Source: Combretum micranthum (lineage: Eukaryota; Streptophyta; Magnoliopsida; Myrtales; Combretaceae). Taken from it: 64,000 nt of DNA. The translations under genes and the position numbers were made by a program. The number at the start of each line of letters is the position of its first letter. The first letter of the stretch is position 1. Below the pieces are notes generated by a model. It made no database searches and had not been told where the DNA came from. It saw nothing but the letters and a program-made list of their open reading frames with translations. Where the stretch lies: contig JAMXBD010001214.1 in the NCBI GenBank assembly GCA_024138025.1, positions 186,001-250,000 on the forward strand, given 5' to 3'. Positions 39,964 through 51,010 of the stretch are shown here, piece by piece.

Positions 39964-41397
39964 CATATAACATCATACAAGGCAAATCCTTAATCAAAAA
40001 GTCATATATCATGTATTGGAAGATGTTGGAAAAAGGTTAGAAAAATTAAAATTTGCAGGGCCCACGCTGGCAATTTACACCGGCAGTATAAGACTAAACG
40101 CTGGCAGTGTAGGGGTTCTGCACCGGTACCATTGAAGCTATCATTAAAAAAATGCATTCTGTACAAATTTTGGATCATTATGCTAGCAATGCTTCAGCTG
40201 TGTACACCTCAACGCCGGTGGTGTTGGGGTCTAAGCCGGCGGAATTCAGGTAACCTTTCGAATGATCAGTAGCTAAATTTTTTAAGCTAGCACGTACGCC
40301 AGTGGCGTTCAAGGCGGCGTACACTACAGTTCATGTTGCATATTTCCTCTGTTTTTCAAACACGAAATTTTTATATTTAACTCTTCCAACTTCTTCTAAA
40401 CCATAATATAACTTTTCTCATACATGGTATAAGAACCCTATATCATCAAATACACATAAACTCCTTTCTAACATCATTGAAACACAAAACTCCTTCTCCA
40501 CTATTAAAACACACTTAGCCCTATAATTTCATTCTTTCTTCACATTCACTGCTTCAACATGAATCCACTCTTCAATATAACTAAAAAATACCACTTCTCA
40601 ACATACTACAACTCAACACCATCATTACACTTCTATAAACAAATCCTAAGCTATCTCAACATCACAATATAACAACACACATATATATCCAACATGCATT
40701 ATATTTGACAGAAATTTCATGGATTAAGAGAGAAATAAAGCATCCTATACATCATATAAACTTACCTTAATGTATATATGATGGTTGGGGATGGATTCTT
40801 GGTGTGTTGGGTGCAAGAATCTTGGTTTGGATGTTAGAAAATGTTGCCTTGCAAGAGTTACGAATTTTCTCTTCTTAGGTCTATTTTTGGATCTCCAAAG
40901 TGTAAAAATAAGGCTTAATATAATCCCAGTATCATTGAATTTTGGGGTAGATTTTCTAAGGGGCTTTGGGCCTTAATTAGGCTTTGATTTTGGGCTTAAT
41001 TTGGGTTTAATAAAGCCAAAAATTTGCTAGGTTTATGGACTAAAGTTTTGGTTTAAAACAAGCTTAGTTTATCATATAATATTCATTACAACAACAATTA
41101 GCATTAACATAATAATTGCTAATATGAATAAACTATCAACCTAAATATATTTGCCATAGATTATTATCTAGTTATTACTTCATAACACATAAAATTATTT
41201 CAAACACCACAATTCACACTAACACATACACACATATAACAATCAAATTTAGCATGCATTAGGTATGAATTTAAAACTTTGGTTATTTCCAATTTGCTTT
41301 CAAGGAAGGGGATAATCCCCAACATAGCTTCATAAACTGATAAGTCTTCTTACCTTTTTTCAGTTAATTTTTTTCTTACAATCTAAAAGCAAATCCT

Positions 41398-42379
41398 ATG
41401 GCTGTTAACACGACAAAACACTTCTTGGTCTATCTAAACTTGAATCTCTTGATGGAACCAATTACAAAGGTTGGTCTTAAAATTTGGTCATACTTTTTTC
41501 AGCAACTAGAAGTTCATTACATCCTATTTACTAATTTTCCATATGAAACTCCAACCATCGAAACTCCTGCTACTCCTTTCCTTACACCCTCATCAAAAAA
41601 GCCAAAACCTCTTAGGATAATACTTAGAAATAATTTGAGAAGACAATAAAACAATGAGATAATATTAATGAATCACATGAACAACTTATTGTTTGATTTG
41701 TTTGTTAATTTGAAATCTGCTAAGGTCATTTGGGATATCTTGGAAACGAGATATGCGATTGATGATGTAGGAAAGAAAAAAATAAATTGTCATTAATCGG
41801 TTGTAGTTTTAGATGGTTGATGCTAAGCCAATTATGCAGCAAGTTCACAAGTATGACATGTACTATATTAAAATATAACATGTCAAGTCTCTAAGTATGT
41901 ATAATATACAGATATATTACACGTAAGGTTGTCTGGAAAATAAGTATTTATGTGAATTGCCTATTTAACCTGTTTAAACACATAGCTTTAAACAAAAACT
42001 ACTCATCAATTAAATATATTAAACAGACAATTCACATAAATACTTCTTTTTCGAACAACCTTACGTGTAATATATCCATATATTATACGTGGCTGGGGAT
42101 TTGACATGTCATATTTTAATATAGTACATGTCGGGTTCTTACAGAGTGGTATCCTATTGACTGATGTTCTCAATGAAGGAAGGAATAAATGTGAGATCCT
42201 ATAGGCAAATGTATAATTGGAAAAAATTTCCATTTGCTTAGAGTGATTACAAAAATCATCTTAGGCATGAGAAAAACAATCTAACGCAATAGGAGTTGAT
42301 TAGTCACATGCAAACTGAAGAGGCTAACGGATTGAAAAAGTGAGCACATCCCTCTTCTTCCATTTCCATTTAAGCTAAC
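41398..42379 (+). pseudogene. Copia gag, N-terminal half, broken
   Basis: The frame opens at 41,398. It shows typical copia gag wording: LKIWSYFFQQLEVHYILF, then AKVIWDILETRYAIDD in another frame near 41,710-41,770, then AKPIMQQVHKYD. An inverted-repeat element (41,854-42,134) interrupts it. The text resumes as DVLNEGRNKCEIL and, after a shift, SDYKNHLRHEKNNLT and ELISHMQTEEAN near 42,240-42,330. Multiple stops and shifts exclude function. Downstream it is interrupted again by the hAT-like element at 42,380. Confidence 0.75.
41854..42134. repeat. Long inverted repeat (~120-bp arms, ~45-bp spacer) inserted in gag
   Basis: The left arm from 41,854 (GACATGTACTATATTAAAAT...) and the reverse complement of the right arm from 42,134 are about 85-90% alike for ~115 bp. 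The outer right end reads, inverted, TGTAAGAACCCGACATG, close to the start of the solo LTR at 38,634 (TATAAGGACCCGACCC). It therefore looks like two LTR heads joined head to head. Confidence 0.75.
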
Positions 42380-43053
42380 TAGGGGTGTTCATGGTTCGGT
42401 TTGATTCGGTCTATTGGTGCAACTGAACCAAACTATATTGAAACAGTTAGGTTTAGATTGAGGAACATTATTCAAGAATTAAAGTTACTTATTATTATAT
42501 TAGGTCGTGTATTTAATAATTTCACATATACATATTATTCTATTTTAAAAATATTTTTCAATGCGAATTTAAAGTAACCTATATTTTTAATAAATCTATA
42601 ACATGAACTAAAGAAAATCATTCTTTTACATTGATTCCATGTTTATTTATAATATTCTTTCCTCATAACGTATTTAAATTCCATTGTGCCAATTAAATGA
42701 TTGTGCATGTTTTAGACCCATTTATATTGTTTTATTTTAATTTGATGCATGTCTACTAGTTTTAGGAAGAATTTAAAATTAATAAAATAAGAAAACATAT
42801 TAGGAAAATTTTGAGATGATTAAAAGATTGTTTGTTTAATATTACTAAAATATAATACATTTAATGGTGTATTATGTAAAATATATAATATGAAATATAT
42901 ATACAACATTTATATTTATAAATAAATAACATTAATGTGTGTAGACACTCAATTTTTTGCCCAATTAATTAAGGCTTAAAATTTAATTAAACTCATTTTT
43001 TTAAAGCCTTAAGTATTGATGAAATTGGCTAAGTGATCAAGGCACAGGCCAAA

Positions 43054-43118
43054 TGGCCTGTTGGTTAAATACATTGACCCAAACACACATTCAAGCTCAA
43101 GGACACAGGTTCAAACCC
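43054..43118 (+). promoter_or_regulatory. RNA polymerase III-like A and B boxes within the 5' LTR
   Basis: TGGCCTGTTGG (43,054-43,064) resembles an A box, and GGTTCAAACCC (43,108-43,118) a B box, at 54-bp spacing. T runs follow (about 43,131 and 43,140). This is the layout of a tRNA-derived SINE head. Inferred from motifs only. Confidence 0.45.
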
Positions 43119-43512
43119 TAGCAAAGGCAAATTTTTGCCTTTTTATCATTTTTGTCTTTTCATTTTCCTCAAATGTGACTTTTGTCTTACTTTGCATCAG
43201 TTTTTAACTGACAAAACAACATTGATTGTCAAAATTGATGATGGAATTGCAAAGTGGTTATAGAATATGAAAGATTAGTGCAAAAAACAACCCAAAAGTT
43301 ACAAAATTCAATGTATAAAGCATTCAATTACACATGAATGAGGAGTTACAAAAATTGATTTGATGAATCTGACATGGAATATGAAAACAATCATCAATTC
43401 ATCAGTTTCAAACAATTTAATCATGGATTTTCGAATTAAATTCGTAAAAAATCAAGAGGCAAAAATTGATTCATTTTTGAAACTGTTCGAAACTGAAAAT
43501 TGAGCTTGCAAC

Positions 43513-43522
43513 CTATAAATAG
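43513..43522 (+). promoter_or_regulatory. LTR TATA box
   Basis: CTATAAATAG, about 570 bp into the LTR, would mark the end of U3. It is identical in the 3' LTR. Confidence 0.6.
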
Positions 43523-44044
43523 GAGGTCCTAGGAGCAAAAAGCACAAGTCAATTTCAACAAAACACAATCAGAAGGAGTGAATTCGAAAATTTCGAAAAT
43601 TAGGGTTCTTAAAGCGAAAATTCGAAATTTGTGAATTTCGAATTGATTTTGATTCAATTGGAGTGTTTAAGGAGCTTTAGGAACAAGTTTAAAGTGATCG
43701 AGTGTGCTTTAATTTGATCAAATTGATCGAATTAACCTCTGTAATTTTTTTTATTATTTTCGGATTTGCGCTGCCGCTACCACCACCGCGAACCGCCGCT
43801 TTGGTGGTTCTGAGTGAACGCCACCACCACCAACGGACGCATCACCAGCATAGAAGTCGGGCCGACAAGCTTAGGGAGGTCAACAACCACCAGGAACGGC
43901 CGACGAACGCTCGAAAGATCGCGTCATCGTCTTCCTCGCCCGACGAAGATCCGAATCCGACCCGAAAATCCGAATCCCAACCCGGTCGGTCATCGGTCAA
44001 CGGTCATCGGTCAACGGTCAACCCTGATCAGACGGTCCAGATTC

Positions 44045-44290
44045 AATCCAGCAGATCAGATGGCCCAGATTCAATCCAGCAGATCAGCGGCCCAGATTCA
44101 ATCAAGCAGATCAGCGGCTCAGATTCGATCAAGCAGATCAGCGGCTCAGATTCGATCAAGCAGATCAGCGGCTCAGATTCGATCAAGCAGATCAGACGGC
44201 CCAGATTCAATCCAGCAGATCAGACGGCCCAGATTCAATCAAGCAGATCAGACGGCCCAGATTCAATCAAGCGATCAGACGGCCCAGATC
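44045..44290 (+). repeat. 27-bp tandem repeat in the 5' LTR
   Basis: About nine copies of a unit like CGGCTCAGATTCGATCAAGC plus 7 nt. Because 27 is divisible by 3, two overlapping frames stay open through it (one reads ISGSDSIKQ repeatedly). Confidence 0.85.
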
Positions 44291-45530
44291 GAGTCAGCAA
44301 GATCAGACGATCCAGATCAGTCAGCGATATCGACGCTCCAGATCTCGTCCGCTTCATCCGACGGTCCAGGTTAATCCGCATTATTTTATTAATAGTTTAT
44401 TATATAATTAATTTCAGAAAATAATAAAAAATAGCAAAAAATTTATAAAAATTCATAAAAAATTCAGAAAAATTCAGAAAAATACAGAAAAATCCAGAAA
44501 AATCAAAATATTTATTTTTTATATAAATTTATTTTTTTTGATATTTTTAATATTTTTAAATATTTTTAATGTGTATTTATACACAAATTGCCTTAGAAAT
44601 ACATATTTAATGCATGAAAAATATTTTTAATGTATTGTAAATTATTCTGAATATATTGTGGATTTATGTGATGAATTTTGTTTTAAAAAAAATAATAAAA
44701 ATAAATAAAATAAATAAAAATAATAAAATTGGATTTTCCAAAGAACAAAATTTCTAAAATAATAAAAAATGATTTTTGGACTTAGAAAAATATGTTTTCA
44801 TGAAATAAAAAACCAATTGATTAGATCATAGGATCATCAAAAATGGTTTTCACAAAAAATTCAAAATTTAATGAACTTAAAGTGAAAAGAGTTCAAAAAT
44901 ATAAAATTGATCAACAAATTAAGTTCTTTTTTAAAAGAACTACGTTTTGTCTGATCTTGATTAGCGAGTACGTAGGCACCTGCGGGGCGACATAAAAAAT
45001 GAAAAAAAATGTTTTTGTTTTTAATATTGTGAATAATTATTTCGTAAATATAAGTTTTTGTAAAAAAAAAAAATGAAATCTATTTGTTGATATTGATATT
45101 TAAAAAAAAAAAAAAAAAAGAAATAATAAAAATAAAAACGAATGGTTTGATTTGTGAATATTTGTACTATATTGTTTTACTTAAATTTTTTGAGCATGAA
45201 AAGGATAGATTAAAAATTTAAAATTCCAAAAGTGGTAACCAATTTGGTTTTAATAGGTTAGCCCTTGAATCCATGATATCTGGTTTTAAAAGTTTGTTTT
45301 TTTTTAAAATCAAATTTTCGCAGACTAGTAGCTAAGTTAGGATCAACCGACCCATTGATCCTAGCTTTTTATTTTTTCCCGATTTATATCGGGTGGCGAC
45401 TCTAAATTTTTTTAAAATTTCTTTTAACCCCTAGTCGAGGATTCATGTTAAATGGGTTCGGGTTTAATGTGAATCGGGTTAGGAGAAATAAACCAGATAA
45501 GATAGTGGAAAAAATCCAGGCTCGACAGCT

Positions 45531-45548
45531 TGGCGACTCCACTGGGGA
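45531..45548 (+). promoter_or_regulatory. Primer-binding site
   Basis: TGGCGACTCCACTGGGGA begins 3 nt after the LTR and starts with TGG as required to pair with a tRNA CCA end. As I recall, Ogre elements use a very similar tRNA-Arg site. The tRNA has not been checked. Confidence 0.7.
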
Positions 45549-47861
45549 AATCAATTTTTTTTTTTTAAAAAAAGAGAGGGCTAGCCACTTAGGAATTTTA
45601 AATTTTAAATTTATCCTTGCTCAATTTTTGTGAATATATGATTCTTTGTATATTATATTGAATAATTGTTCTGTAAATATATACTAACCTTGCAGGTATG
45701 TAAAATAGAAGGCAAAAGATTGATTGTTTGTTTATTTATTTATTTAAGTTATAGCATCTTACATTTGCACTTGCATTTTTACATAATATGTGTGCTAGAT
45801 ACGGTCGGACCCAGGCCGTCTTAAGAGCATAAGCGAGGAGGACGAAGTAAGGTCTGGGGGCTGTGGCTTTCCACCCTCTAGATCAAGAAATGTCCTCCCA
45901 CTCCGGTTTAGTACTACTAAATCGGGGAACCTATAGAACCCTACCAAATCATGCATTCATTAACATGGGATTTTGACCAAACTTTTCAAAAAAAAATGGA
46001 GTTGTATTTTCTTCCAAAAAATGTTTTTTTCAAAAATAAAAAAATTTCAAAAAAGTCCACCAAATTTTTTTTAAAAAAATGTGGAGTTGTTTCTTGCCTA
46101 AAAAAGGAAGTTTTCAAAAATCAAACATTTTTTTTAGTAAATAAAATTTTAGATTGAGATGGTTTTTAAACCTTTATTTTTGAAAAAAAATTAATACCAC
46201 TTCAAGTAAAGTTTTTTTGGTCATTATCCCCATTGGCATGGATAGTGACTAATTTTTTCTCAAATAGAGTTTTAATTAATTTTGTTATTTTTCAAAAAAA
46301 AAAAAGAAGATTTAAAAAAAAATGATTTTTCATCAATTCCAACAAAACTTTTTCATCAAACTTTCAGGGTCCTTATCTCCATTTATATGGATAGTGACCA
46401 AAATTTTTTTTTAAAAAATGGAGTTATTTTTTTTTGTTTAAAAAAAAAAGGTTTTCAAAAAAAAAATAATTTTTCATCAATCCAGCAAAATTTTTTCATC
46501 AAATTTTCAAGGTCATTATCCCAATTGCATCTGTATGCTTGCATCTTTGCATCTTTGCTTTTTTTAAGAAAAAAATAAAATAAAATAAAAAATGTGTACA
46601 GTAGACTTGTAAATACTCATAGAGTAAATTTTGTCCACCTATAGTTATAGGTCCTCTCCAATCAAAATTACCTTTGTCATATGTATTCCTCTCCCTTGTC
46701 TTCAGGATAATCATCCCTGTAAAAATCAACCCCCATTTGAATTTCCTTCTAAAAGAAAAAGGGGGGTCTTTTTTGTTCCACTATTCTTGTAAAATAATTT
46801 TTGCCTTAAAAAAAAAGAAAAAAATGAATTATTTTTGTAAATATCCTTTTTCCACTTTAGGATAAATAATCATTTTCAAACATTCTTTTTTTTTTTTTTT
46901 GAAGATTTTTTAAAATAAAAAGTGAGAACAAAAAGTTGTTGTCTAAAAAAAAAAAAAGAGAATAAAAGTTTTTCAAACTTGTTCTCCAACAATTTTTTTT
47001 AAGAAAAAAAATGAAAATTGTTTTCCAACAAATGAGAAAGAGAATAAAGGTTATTTTCAAAAAAAAAAAAATTAGAAAAGAAGGAAAATTGCCAACAGAA
47101 AAAGAATGTTTCAAAATTGTTACCCAATGATCATTCATTTTAAGCTAAAGGCAAATGAAATCAAAACTAGGGGCAACCAAAAGGACTTTACCGATTAGGG
47201 GCATTTGATAAATCCAAATGGGGCATTTAGTTATATATCTGAGGCAATAAAAAATGGATGATTGAAAACCCAAAAATTCTTATTAAATAGTGGCCTAGAA
47301 TGAAAAGAGGCAAACTTAATCCCAAACACTACCCTACACACTAAGAGTGGAGTGAATTGTGAGAGATAAAATGGACTCATTCCTTAAAGGAGGTCTAGTT
47401 TGAATTTGATACATAGGTCAAAGTGACATTAGGCATTCATTTCAAAGTCCTAAACACATTATCCTTTGTTAACCCATTTGAGCCTATTAAGGAAGAATTT
47501 TTTAAAATTAAGCCCTGTCAAGAACCACCCTACATTAGGGTACCCCACAACGGGGCAATTTGGAGGTCAGGGTCATTATCAAGGAGAAAAAGGATTAACT
47601 TATATGCACTTGCCCTAGTTGCATCAATTCAAGAGTAGTCAATTGACATAAATAAATCATTTCCTTTGAAAGGAAGAAGAGTTTCTATCCCAAACCATAC
47701 ACAATCCATATACTTTGAGCTATAAGCCATCCAATGGAAAAAATACAAATCACCTTGCAAAAGAAGAAGAAAAAAAGGGATACATGAATAAAGTGCCAAA
47801 AAAAAATGAAAAAAAAAATGAAGAATAGCCAAGCAAGGTGATTAAACCAAGAAATTACAAG

Positions 47862-48157
47862 CACATGCTCAAAGTTCAAGCCCATCAAAACACAAGGTCC
47901 AAAATTTATATCATGGACCCACCCACAATTCCACCCTGATGGAAGACAATCACAAAGCACATGCTCAAAGTTCAAAGCCCATCAAAACACAAGGTCCAAA
48001 ATTATATATGGACCCACCCACAATTCCACCCTGATGGAAGACAATCACACAAGGTGATCATACCCAAACACTGGGGGCACATGCTAAAGTTCAAAGCCCA
48101 TAAAACACAAGGTCCAAAATCTATATTATGGGCCCATCCACAATTCCACCCTTTAGA
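47862..48157 (+). repeat. Triplicated ~100-bp unit
   Basis: Three copies of a unit with CACATGCTCAAAGTTCAA, CACAAGGTCCAAAAT and CCACAATTCCACCCT in order. The spacing grows slightly because the third copy follows an insertion of about 20 bp. Confidence 0.85.
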
Positions 48158-49116
48158 GACTCTTTGGATCAAAGGAGTTGATTTATTAATGCTCTTGAAA
48201 CTAGGAATAAGTGCATATTCAAGTTTTCCTTAAGGGTTCTTGACTTGTAAACCCGGGATGTGTTGAAAAATTTTCAAAAAAAAAAAAGCCTTTATGAAAT
48301 ATCTCTTTTTGATTAAAGCCAACAACCAAAAGCCCACATTACAGTCCAAAAAAGACCTAATAGATTGACCAAAGTGTGTCACTTGCAAGCCGGACCATAA
48401 TTTTTGGAATCCGAGTCAAATGTGTGAAAATAAGCCTAAGAGAGTGTAAGGAAGTCCTCTTTGATTAGGTAACTTAAAATAAGATAACCAACCTTGGTGT
48501 AAGAATCATCCCAGGGGCATGAAATCATTTGCCCCAATTTGAAAGAAGTCTGCCTCAGGGTTAGGAATTAATTGCCCCAAAGTTGGAAACAATGCCCCAA
48601 TTTTCAAATTAATGTCCTAAAAGAAAAACTTTGCCCCCAATGATTAAAATTTTTCAATAAAAGACCTTAGGTGGTTAATAGTGAAGCCTTAGGCTGAAAA
48701 AAAAATGAGTGATCAATGGGGCAAACCCTATTTATGATTATTTTTACCTGTTGGTAACTTTAAAAAAAAAAGTTGGAATTCAAAAAAAAAAAAAAGGAAA
48801 CTTTTTACCTTTAAAAGGTCCAAGAAAAGAAGGAATTTCTTCCAAAAAAAAATAAAAAAAAAAGTTTTTTCCAAATATCTGAAAAGTAAAAAAAAAAAGA
48901 GAAAATAAGTTTTTTCATTAAAAAAATTGCCTTTGGTTTAAATTTTTAAAATAAAAGAATAAAAAAAAAAGGTTTTGGTTTTTAAAAGAAAAAGATTCTC
49001 AAAGGTTTTCTTAAAATTTTCAATAAAAAGGGAAGAATTTCCACATTAAAAAATTAAAAAAAAAAAAAAAAAATTTCAGGCTACGGTTTTCAAAACTGGA
49101 TTTTCAAGTTTGTTAT

Positions 49117-49500
49117 AGGATCACCTGCTCAAAGGAGCGTCATCCTATTTGTTTAAGTTTTAGGATCGATTGCTCAAAAAAGCGTCATCCTGTCTGTTTA
49201 AGTATTAGGGTCACCCGCTCAAAGGAGCGTCTACCTTTCAATCTTTAGGATTATATGCCCAAAGGAGCGTCATCCTATTTGTTTAAGTTTTATGATCGAT
49301 TGCTCAAAAAAACGTCATCCTGTCTGTTTAAGTATTAGGGTCACCCGCTCAAAGGAGCGTCATTCTACCTTTCAATCTTTAGGATTATATGCCCAAAGGA
49401 GCATCATCCTATTTCTTCAGCATCAGGATAGCCTGCTCAAGGGAGCGTTGTCCTATATTTTTAATCTTTAGGATCGCATGCTCAAAGGAGCTTCATCCTA
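49117..49500 (+). repeat. Array A: nine 45-bp hairpin-forming units
   Basis: Starts at 49,117, 49,162, 49,207, 49,247, 49,292, 49,337, 49,381, 49,425 and 49,470. In the type unit the outer arms AGGAT/ATCCT enclose inner arms GCTC/GAGC around an AAAG loop. Units also group into a 130-bp higher-order repeat (49,162 and 49,292). Decayed units continue to about 49,640. Confidence 0.85.
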
Positions 49501-49685
49501 CTCTTCAAATAGAGAATCGCCAACTCAAGGAAGTGTTGTGCTGCCTTGTCAAGTTGTAAGTTTTAGGCCAGCTCAAGGAGCACCTTAACAAGTTGAGTGT
49601 CAGCTCAAGAAGCGCACTAATGTTAAAACCAAACGCCAGTTCATAGGGTACGTTTGAACCAAGTTTCCAAAGTTTGCAAGAAAAG

Positions 49686-49870
49686 CTTGAAGTCCATCCA
49701 AGTCTTCCAAGAAGAAAGAAAAACTTGAAGCCCATCCAAGTTTTCAAACCAAGTTTTCCAAAAAAGAAAAAACTTGAAGCCCATCCAAGTTTTCAAAGAA
49801 AAAATGCTTGAAGCCCATCCAAGTCTCCCAAAAAAGAAAAAAGTCTGAAGCTATTCGAGTTTTCCAAAAA
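49686..49870 (+). repeat. Array B: five ~34-49-bp units
   Basis: Units start CTTGAAGCCCATCCAAG at 49,686, 49,724, 49,773 and 49,807, with a decayed fifth at 49,854. AACTTG/CAAGTT arms are self-complementary. Confidence 0.75.
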
Positions 49871-49886
49871 GAAAAACCAAATCCCT

Positions 49887-49989
49887 AAGTGGATCAGAAA
49901 AAATCAGTTCCTTAAGTGGATCAGAAAAAACCAGTTCCCCAAGTGGATCAGAAAAACCAGTTCCCCAAGTGGATCAGAAAAGAAAAACC
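49887..49989 (+). repeat. Array C: four ~27-bp units
   Basis: AAGTGGATCAGAAAA units start at 49,887, 49,914, 49,941 and 49,967. Confidence 0.85.
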
Positions 49990-50866
49990 AAAGCCCATTG
50001 GTCTGGCAATGACCAAACCAAAGCCCATTGGTCCGGCAAATGACCAAACCAAGCCCATAGGTCGGCAAATGACCTAACCAAAGCCCATTGGTCCGGCAAA
50101 TGACCAAAGCCCATTGGTCCGGCAAATGACCAAACCAAAGCCATTGGTCCGGCAAATGATCAAAGCCCATTGGTCCGGCAAATGACCAAACCAAACCCAT
50201 TGGTCCGGCAAATGACCAAAGCCCATTGGTCCGGCAAATGACCAAACCAAAGCCCATTGGTCCGGCAAATGACCAAACCAAAGCCCATTGGTCCGGCAAA
50301 TGACCAAAACCAAAGCCCATTGGTCCGGCAAATGACCAAACCAAAGCCCATTGGTCCGGCAAATGACCAAAGCCCATTGGTCCGGCAAATGACCAAACCA
50401 AAGCCCATTGGTCCGGCAAATGACCAAAGCCCATTGGTCCGGCAAATGACCAAACCAAAGCCCATTGGTCTGGCAAATGACCAAAACCAAAGCCCATTGG
50501 TCCGGCAAATGACCAAACCAAAGCCCATTGGTCGGCAAATGACCAAAGCCCATTGGTCCTGCAAATGACCAAAGCCCATTGGTCCGGCAAATGACCAAAC
50601 CAAAGCCCATTGGTCCGGCAAATGACCAAACCAAAGCCCATTGGTCCGGCAAATGACCAAACCAAAGCCCATTGGTCCGGCAAATGACCAAACCAAAACC
50701 CATTGGTCCGGCAAATGACCAAAGCCCATTGGTCCGGCAAATGACCAAACCAAAGCCCATTGGTCCGGCAAATGACCAAAGCCCATTGGTCCGGCAAATG
50801 ACCAAACCAAAGCCCGTTGGTCTGGCAAATGACCAAACCAAAGCCCATTGGTCCGGCAAATGACCA
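49990..50866 (+). repeat. Array D: 30-copy minisatellite, 31-bp and 26-bp units
   Basis: The core AAAGCCCATTGGTCCGGCAA plus ATGACC, with or without a trailing AAACC, gives 31- and 26-bp variants. I count 30 copies, nearly identical. Long minus-strand frames (up to 314 codons) through this array are repeat artefacts. Confidence 0.95.
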
Positions 50867-51010
50867 AATGAAAGTCTAGGTCCGACAGTTGACCTAGCAA
50901 ATCTCCAAATCTAAACTCGACAGATAGTTTAGCACAAGATTTCGAAAGGAGAAGCTAAGCAAAAATTGGTTGTCTTTTTGTCTTTGTGGCAAAAGTTTTG
51001 TTCAAACTTT

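Larger units (their letters stand above)
38634..41290 (+). mobile_element. Solo LTR of the gypsy-like family nested in the copia 5' LTR
   Basis: 2,657 bp between perfect AATTT duplications. It starts TATAAGGACCCGACCC (expected TG mutated to TA) and ends TTATTTCC. Family blocks are present: head palindrome at 38,692, 'GGGGGTCCTGAGTAACAGC' (39,267-39,285) and 'TTCATCTAGGGTTCACA' near 39,362. The 240-bp GC-rich zone 40,060-40,330 carries repeated CGCTGGCA/CACCGGCA/CGCCGGTGG words, comparable in position to the palindrome cluster at 3,899-4,080. Confidence 0.7.
38178..41380 (+). repeat. Copia 5' LTR, split by a solo LTR
   Basis: The portions 38,178-38,633 and 41,291-41,380 together align to 57,809-58,520. 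The insertion produced a perfect AATTT duplication (38,629-38,633 and 41,291-41,295). The right boundary is estimated from where the similarity to the 3' LTR ends. Confidence 0.7.
42940..45527 (+). repeat. 5' LTR of the Tat/Ogre-like element
   Basis: Direct copy of 51,029-53,616, offset 8,089 bp, with only scattered substitutions and small indels (for instance in the proline-codon-like stretch near 43,780-43,830). Confidence 0.9.

Noticed and set aside
41398..41649. An independent 83-codon gene
   Set aside because: Its wording (LKIWSYFFQQLEVHYI) is copia gag, and it sits directly after the copia 5' LTR.
43054..43118. A functional tRNA gene
   Set aside because: Only A- and B-box-like motifs are present; no acceptor stem or anticodon arm can be drawn. 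Kept as a Pol III-like promoter only.
43702..44424. 240-codon plus-strand frame in the 5' LTR as a host gene
   Set aside because: It is inside an LTR, depends on a 27-bp repeat, and the second LTR copy has indels that change the frame.
46282..47138. Several Phe/Lys-rich frames on both strands
   Set aside because: They are translations of poly-A and poly-T runs in the non-coding interior of the LTR element.
49117..50866. CRISPR-like array
   Set aside because: Units are contiguous tandem repeats without unique spacers, in a plant nuclear context and inside an LTR element.
49904..50900. Minus-strand open frames of 246-314 codons and plus-strand frames of 63-103 codons
   Set aside because: They are open only because the minisatellite (array D) lacks stop words in several frames; the translation is one short phrase repeated.
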